Under the pieces are notes generated by a model. It worked only from the letters and a program-made list of their open reading frames with translations. It had not been told where the DNA came from and ran no database searches. Positions 32,587 through 37,500 of a stretch of 37,500 nt of DNA are shown here, piece after piece (the stretch's first letter is position 1; every line of letters starts with the position of its first letter). A program made the translations under genes and the position numbers. The stretch spans positions 257,293 through 294,792 of the forward strand of contig CAJNDS010002089.1 of the NCBI GenBank assembly GCA_905221605.1, written 5' to 3'. This DNA is from Symbiodinium natans (taxonomy: Eukaryota > Sar > Dinophyceae > Suessiales > Symbiodiniaceae).

Positions 32587-35079
32587 TCATTCCACGTTTG
32601 TTGGTCCTTTAGTCTTACTTTGCTCTGTTTCGACCAACAAAACAGTACAAACGGAAGCATCGAGATTCAAGCAGGCGGGGAAAGAAGAAACCAAGACAGA
32701 CGGGAAACCACCCGAAGCCTGGAGCTGGTTGTGTTGCTGGTAGCTGGGATGAGCTCCGGTGCTTCCAGCCCCTCCCCTCGAGGCCAGTTCCGAGTATGAT
32801 CCCCAGAGATTGAATGGTAGCGCTCTTGCAACACGGGCTCGTACCATCACCGCAAAAAAGCCGGCAGGGACCCCAACCCTCCAAACCCTCGCAGCCTGCC
32901 AGCCCTTGATGTTGACCCGGATGGGTCCGCATTGCCAATCCAATGCCCAGAAGTTGGAAACCCAGTCATCTGCATGATCCACCTGGCTGGGGACGTTCTT
33001 TTCAGGTGCTGGTGGCGAGAGATTTGGGCGCGGCGATTCTTAGAAAGAGGTTTCGAGCCTCTTTGAGGACCTGGAGAGGGAACTCACAATGGCCTACACA
33101 GCCTACACACATCATATGATAACAATCAGGACACGTCAGCAGATGCCTCCGGCATGTGCACCACCACTACACTCGCCAGCGTCATTGCTCCTGAAGATTC
33201 AAAGGGGCTGGGGGCAGCTAGTGATTCCACCATGTCTCTTACAGTACTTTCTAAAACAAGCTGGGGTCTGGGGGCACAGACCCCAGCGATTTGTTAATTT
33301 TTTCGTTTGTTGCTGTCATCCTGTTGGTATGTTTCTGTGTTTTTTAAGAAAGGTTGGATGAGGAGAAGAAACCACTGAGAGACACCAGATTTTGATTCAT
33401 GGCGCCAATCTGGTCTTTCGTCGTGTGGTTGAAAGAAGAACATGCTGCAAGATGACAGAGACCAACAGAGACCAGATTTCAATTTCAAGGTCCGAAACTC
33501 TTCAAAATCTGGTTTGTTGCGCTTTATTGGTGTGGACGAGCCTCGTTCGCATAGACTTCCCAGCACGCCAAGGAAGCAGGATGGTCCAAATCTTGCGTCT
33601 AGACCAAAAAAAAGGAAACAAGGAACCTCAAATCTGTCCGGTCTGTATCGGGCCCAAAACAAGCTGTTGCGTGTTTTGATGGCGTGCAGGTGATGTGAAC
33701 GCAGTTTTGAAGCAAGACGTGTCGGCTCGCATCATGGTGACATTGCCATGTACTAGACACAGGCGCCGTTCTGGACGAGCACCCGCAAGCTTAATGTGAA
33801 CCCAATCGCCACAGGCCCTATAAGCAAGTCCTCATCAACGCACCGATGAGTTCCGTGAGAAGATGCGAACGGCATGATTGCCGGGAAAAGCATGCAGATG
33901 TGCAAACCTGTGACTTCGCTTGGGCTGTCCTGTGATTCAGACAGCCAAAGTGGATGGCTTGGTTTTGGGTTTCGAATGCCCAAGCCTAAAGCGAGGAGTA
34001 GCAAATGTAGTTTTTCTGAGCTTTTCAGCCCCAAGTGAAAATTTGACGGCTTCAGGGCCCAAGAGCAGCAGACTTGGTTCTGAGAGCTTTTAAGCAACTG
34101 CCGGACTCACTGACCAACTCTACCCGCCCCCCCCCCCCCTCTTTTCTCTTCTCAAAGTGCCCTCATGTGAGCCGAGAGTCCTATGCAAAGAAAGGTGTAG
34201 AAGGAAGCCTTCCAGAAGGTGTCTGCCAGCACGATTATCCTGACCAGAGCCAAGTCAACAATATGTCAAAGAACAGGGGTGGCGTATGCCGTGCAGATTG
34301 TCGAGTGGGACTTCTCCGACTCCTACCAAACGTATTGCTGCGGGGGCTTGAGAACATGGTTGACTTAATTAGGAATTCGAAGGACTGAAACCATGCTGCC
34401 ACGCTTGCTGCTTCGAGGTTTGTTTCCGGGGGTTCAAGCGAGCCTTGTGGGCATCGACATGTTGCCGGACATGAACATGAAGCGGCACACCATGCACACC
34501 ACACCTTAGTTGACATTTGCAGCGGCCAAGGCACACTCTGACACTGTCCTGGACTTACTCCATCAGTATCATCAACCACGGAAACGAACTCCCTAAGGCT
34601 TGATGCACTATTGGTAAGAAGGCGCGCGGCGGACTGGGGCCCCTTAGTCTAAAGGCTTTAAAGGCTTTGAAGGCTTTGAAGCCAGACCGCTAAACGTTGC
34701 TGACATCTGCATATCAAGGCGAGAGGCAGAGTCCAGGCAAAGCCAAACTGAAGAAAAGCAGGCCAAACAAGGCCCTACGGACCTGGGCTCGGATGTCGGG
34801 TTGAGTCTAGGGCGGTTTTGCAGCACAAGGCTGCGATGGCTACTTTTTCTGTGGGCTTAGAGATCGACTCGGATCTCACGGGATCCGCGTTTCCGCATGT
34901 GGACGAGGACTCGAGGTTGTTCGCGAAAGCAACCCGGGTGTACGCGCTCACAAACACAGGCCTCCCAGACGCACTCACTCCGACACTTCGACACTCCAGG
35001 GCACGCCCGCGACAACGCCCCAGGATGGTTGTGTGAGTTTTCGATGTGATAACGAAGCCTTTTCTCATCTTTACGCTGC
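32587..35079 (-). CDS. Gene A: polytopic membrane protein, seven exons, 322-aa model
   Basis: Exons 34880-35068 (ATG 35066-35068), 34728-34782, 34444-34504, 34240-34322, 33767-33907, 33147-33190 and 32587-32982 (stop TGA 32587-32589) total 969 nt, exactly 323 codons, with consistent phases and AG|G acceptors. Donors are GT, GC, GC, GA, GC, GC. Hydrophobic segments: ALFGLLFFSLALPGL, VVCMVCRFMFMSGN, PLFFDILLTWLW, HICMLFPAIMPFA, DLLIGPVAIGFTLSLRVLV, AMTLASVVVVHM and VGVPAGFFAVMV. The order and spacing loosely recall both aquaporins (but without NPA boxes) and DUF1275/YoaK proteins (FMSGN). I leave the family open and call it a transporter-like membrane protein. The last 80 residues are low-complexity polar. 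Confidence 0.6.
33260..33287. repeat. Perfect 11-bp-stem hairpin
   Basis: GCTGGGGTCTG (33260-33270) and CAGACCCCAGC (33277-33287) flank a 6-nt loop, inside the gene A intron 33191-33766. Because the flanks (AAACAA and GATTTG) do not end in a T-run, I do not call it a terminator. Confidence 0.7.
34646..34682. repeat. Tandem AAGGCTTTG 9-mers
   Basis: Four tandem copies of AAGGCTTT(G/A) lie in the intron of gene A. Confidence 0.75.
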
Positions 35080-35081
35080 CT
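35069..35081 (-). promoter_or_regulatory. Candidate trans-splice acceptor of gene A
   Basis: GAG|GCAGCGTAAAG precedes ATG by 11 nt, the same spacing as proposed for gene E. Confidence 0.35.
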
Positions 35082-35727
35082 CATGATGCCCACCCCTTCT
35101 GACTTATGTCACTATGCCGGCGTAGAGACCCCAAGCGTAAGACCACAAGAGCACGCTAAGACCTCTCTTCTTGGTGGGGCAAGAAGGGACACATCGGCCG
35201 CAGTTCATATAGGACTCAAGCTGCAGACCCTACGGACCCTCGGAACAGGTAAACCTCAACAAAACATTCCCCCGACATCAAAGTCCCAGCATCCTGGAGG
35301 CACCAGTTGTTGCGGCTTGCTTTGTCACAACATCGCCTTGGCCCACGATCTTGGTTTGGCACAGGCTTAGGGCTTGTTTGTTTTTGGAATGAGGGTCATG
35401 ATCAGCCTTTGTGACATGTAATAGGGCCTATAATGAGGCCATGCCAACGTTTGCCTCCTGCTGCAAGTAGATAATTCGCAACTTGCAAACTATTTCAAGT
35501 CATCTTGGATCAGGCCTTGACGGGTTTCAACTCACAATCACACACGGCCGGCATCGGCTTGTAAGAGCGGGATCACAGGATTTGAAGGACACGGCTCCGA
35601 TGCAAAAGGGACGATAAATCAGCAGCCAGGACAGTTCTCGGGCAAGCGGCAAGCGCAACCCTACCAGAATACCGAGGAAGCAGTGCAGCATCTAGGGAAC
35701 CGCCAAACCGCTCAACCGTGAACAACC

Positions 35728-36517
35728 TTAAAGAACAGAAAGATCTGCAGTTTGTAACACCGCTTGCCCACCGAAGGGTTCCATATTTGCCAATACTAAA
35801 GTCCTCCACAATGCCAGGTTTTCCTCTACAGTACCGGCGTTGAAGATCTGGGAGGGGAGGGGGGGGGTGATAATGGGGTGATATATTAGCTGGGCTATCC
35901 AAATCGAATGCGGCCATGGCCCTCCTAGCGATTCTGGCAGACAATGGTCTTCGTACAAGTGCTCAACGGCACACCCACGTATTCATATGTGTGCTCATCG
36001 GCTCGGACACACAGAACTCGATTTAACCACACGGGGCTTGGGCTTGAGGATACATTACTCCACAGTAGTCAGGCGACCCTGATACTTCCTCCACCTCCAG
36101 CAGCTGTTCCTGCCTCGGTCGTGGATCCATCTCTCGAGATAGGCTCATTGGCGTTCGACGCGTGATGTGATGTGGTGATGTGACATGGTGTCATGCGATG
36201 TCGCTTGCACGGTGTCTTTCGACTTTTTGCGGGGGTTTGCCGGAAACTGGCAGCTCTGGCTTGCGGTCGTTTGGTGCCGGCTTGTTTATGTGAGTATCCG
36301 CAAACTTGAGCCGCAAGATACCACAGGTCGCCTTTCAGACTTGCCCCGACTGCCCCCTAAGCAGACCCTACTGGTAGCTCTGTTGAGCACTGAGGGCGTG
36401 GGGGCATGGATGCCTGGCCAGAAAGCTTGACATCAACATCCACTACTGGGAATTGCAGTATGCGCCAGGCCTTAAGCAGAAGGAGCGCGACAGCGACACG
36501 CTGGGTAGTCGACATGC
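35728..36517 (-). CDS. Gene G: short unknown gene
   Basis: First exon 36414-36515 starts ATG (36513-36515), reads MSTTQRVAVALLLLKAWRIL and continues to VKLSGQ, ending at a GC donor. Exon 36241-36331 (ATCGILRLKFADTHINKPAP, then NDRKPELPVS) follows in phase 0 after AAG|G. A third exon begins at 35823 after GAG|G. In the phase-consistent frame it reads KPGIVEDFSIGKYGTLRW. In another frame it reads ENLALWRTLVLANMEPFGG and reaches TAA at 35728-35730. The second exon could instead run on to a TGA (about 80 aa in all). The N-terminus is weakly hydrophobic. No family is recognised. It lies about 650 bp upstream of gene A on the same strand. Confidence 0.5.
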
Positions 36518-36520
36518 CTG
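36516..36520 (-). promoter_or_regulatory. Candidate trans-splice acceptor of gene G
   Basis: CAG|GC abuts ATGTCG, leaving a 2-nt native 5' UTR. Confidence 0.4.
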
Positions 36521-37044
36521 GCTCCAAGCAAATGCACAGAACCCTTGGCAAGAAACCCCTCTCGGAACATCAGCCTTTCGGGCAAGTCTGCTTCTTCTCC
36601 ATCGCTTGGGACGTTTTCATCTCATCATCTTCATCTGCAGGCACGTCACAACCATTGCCCTCAAGGGTTTAGGGTTTAAGGTTTATAGGGTTTAGGGGCC
36701 CAAAAGCTCAAGAAGCCAAGTTCAATGACTGAAGCTAGGCTTCTCTGCAGGTTTCGGGGATTTCGGGTCGCCGTGCGAAAAGCCGGGATTCCTGTACTCT
36801 TGTTCCTACTAGGCTTTAGGTTTTAGGGTATTGGCCCCGACCCTGACGGAGATCCGCACATGTCTGCGGCTAAGTCTATGTTGATCTATCTGTTCTCGCT
36901 GGTATTTTCAAGAGGGCCTTGAGGATTATCGGGGTTTGGGTATGCTTGGGCTTGGCGTGCTTGTATGTTTAGCCTGCCTGGTGGCTCAACCATGTGGTGC
37001 AGCAACGATCACCCCAAACCCGAAAGCCCTGCACCCAAAACCCT
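36521..37044. other. Upstream spacer of gene G, no gene seen
   Basis: No exon-like segment with AG|G and a supported frame was found. The stretch contains TTTAGGG-like patches. It may hold the 3' part of a further upstream gene, but nothing can be supported. Confidence 0.4.
36664..36698 (+). repeat. Degenerate TTTAGGG-like patch
   Basis: GGGTTTAGGGTTTAAGG followed by TTTATAGGGTTTAGGGG: imperfect telomere-type heptamers. Weaker copies occur near 2.27, 13.80, 14.93, 24.88, 27.21, 27.98 and 36.81 kb. They are interstitial. Confidence 0.7.
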
Positions 37045-37098
37045 ATATATATATATATATGTATATATATCTATATGTATATATATATATATATATGT
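37045..37098. repeat. TA microsatellite
   Basis: TATATATATATGTATATATCTATATG-type tract (two TA runs) separating ordinary spacer from the A-rich tract to its right. Confidence 0.9.
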
Positions 37099-37149
37099 TA
37101 TTTATTTATATCAATATTTGCTCACCCCACCCCTACGACAGACCCCGCA

Positions 37150-37500
37150 AGCTAACAAATAATAGTAATAATCATACTAGTGCTCATAATCATAAGAAGA
37201 AGAATCATAATGATTGTACTTTAAACAGTGGTAACAATAGCAGTAGTTATAATAAGAAAAAGAATGGTAGTAATAATAATAAATATTGTGATTATAGAAG
37301 TACTTGTAATACCAGTAAAACTAATAAGAAGCTGAAGAAGAAGGGTACAGTAATGCTAAAAAACAATAGTAAGACTAGTAATATTAAAAATGAGAATAAG
37401 ACAACACTTATTGGAATAACAATAACTATGGCAATAAGAGTAATAATCGCAAAAGAATAATCACGATAATAATAAGAACAATAAGAATAATTGCAACAAT
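37150..37500. repeat. A-rich imperfect trinucleotide tract
   Basis: AAT, AAG, AAC and AGT triplets in imperfect register run to the window edge, giving an abrupt drop in GC. The 174-codon plus-strand ORF across it is only Asn/Lys/Ser-rich low complexity. No gene is supported. Confidence 0.85.

Noticed and set aside
32879-32899. 21-nt intron inside the last exon of gene A
   Set aside because: The frame is open straight through, so no intron is needed and one this short is implausible.
36936-37460. 174-codon plus-strand ORF, one of the longest open frames in the window
   Set aside because: Its 3' two thirds are Asn/Lys/Ser triplet low complexity and its middle is translated TA microsatellite; there is no domain-like content.
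1-37500. tRNA, rRNA or organellar genes
   Set aside because: No cloverleaf-like or conserved rRNA stretch was recognised by eye on either strand; a covariance search could not be run.

Overview
The window looks like nuclear DNA of a dinoflagellate (Symbiodiniaceae-like, though genus cannot be read from it). There are no long prokaryote-style ORFs. Coding signal comes as exons of about 13-400 nt, almost all on the minus strand. Where a known protein family fixes the reading frame (the NhaD gene), every splice acceptor is AG followed by G, and donors are a mix of GC, GT and GA. That acceptor/donor combination, and head-to-tail genes on one strand, are established dinoflagellate traits. I traced exons by eye, requiring unbroken reading frame and matching intron phase across junctions. 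No search was run.

Layout, in transcription order (right to left, all minus strand): gene G (about 36.5-35.7 kb, short, unknown); gene A (35.08-32.59 kb, seven exons, 322-aa model, polytopic membrane protein); gene B (32.39-24.63 kb, about 19 exons, signal-anchored protein of unknown family with one apparent frame break); gene C (24.39-22.26 kb, partly resolved, unknown); region D (21.5-14.07 kb, scattered exons of one or more unknown genes, clear last exon at 14.07-14.15 kb); gene E (13.26-2.40 kb, 25 exons, 491-aa model), an NhaD-type Na+/H+ antiporter and the only gene I can name; gene F (1.15 kb to the left edge, partial, unknown). Intergenic gaps are about 200-250 bp at A/B and B/C and about 0.7-0.9 kb at G/A and D/E. 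In five genes an AG|G acceptor lies 2-11 nt upstream of the proposed ATG, as expected for a co-transcribed array resolved by spliced-leader trans-splicing. I saw no convincing gene on the plus strand.

Non-coding structure: a 1.7-kb block in NhaD intron 5 (9.31-10.99 kb) carries about nine 110-150-bp tandem units, each with a G-run/C-run palindrome, bounded by inverted arms made of T-tracts and an 8-bp CTGGTCnC repeat; a MITE-like imperfect inverted repeat at 21.93-22.06 kb; a C25 tract and several G15-16 tracts; TA/TG microsatellites; a CTCCACCCCC minisatellite; degenerate CCCTAAA-like patches; and an abrupt A-rich imperfect trinucleotide tract filling the last 350 bp.

The most notable points are a complete NhaD gene model with 13-18-nt microexons and mixed donors, the evidence for a single-strand trans-spliced gene array, and a repeat block hosted inside an antiporter intron. 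The splice-site statistics are partly circular because AG|G was used as a guide; NhaD homology is the independent check.
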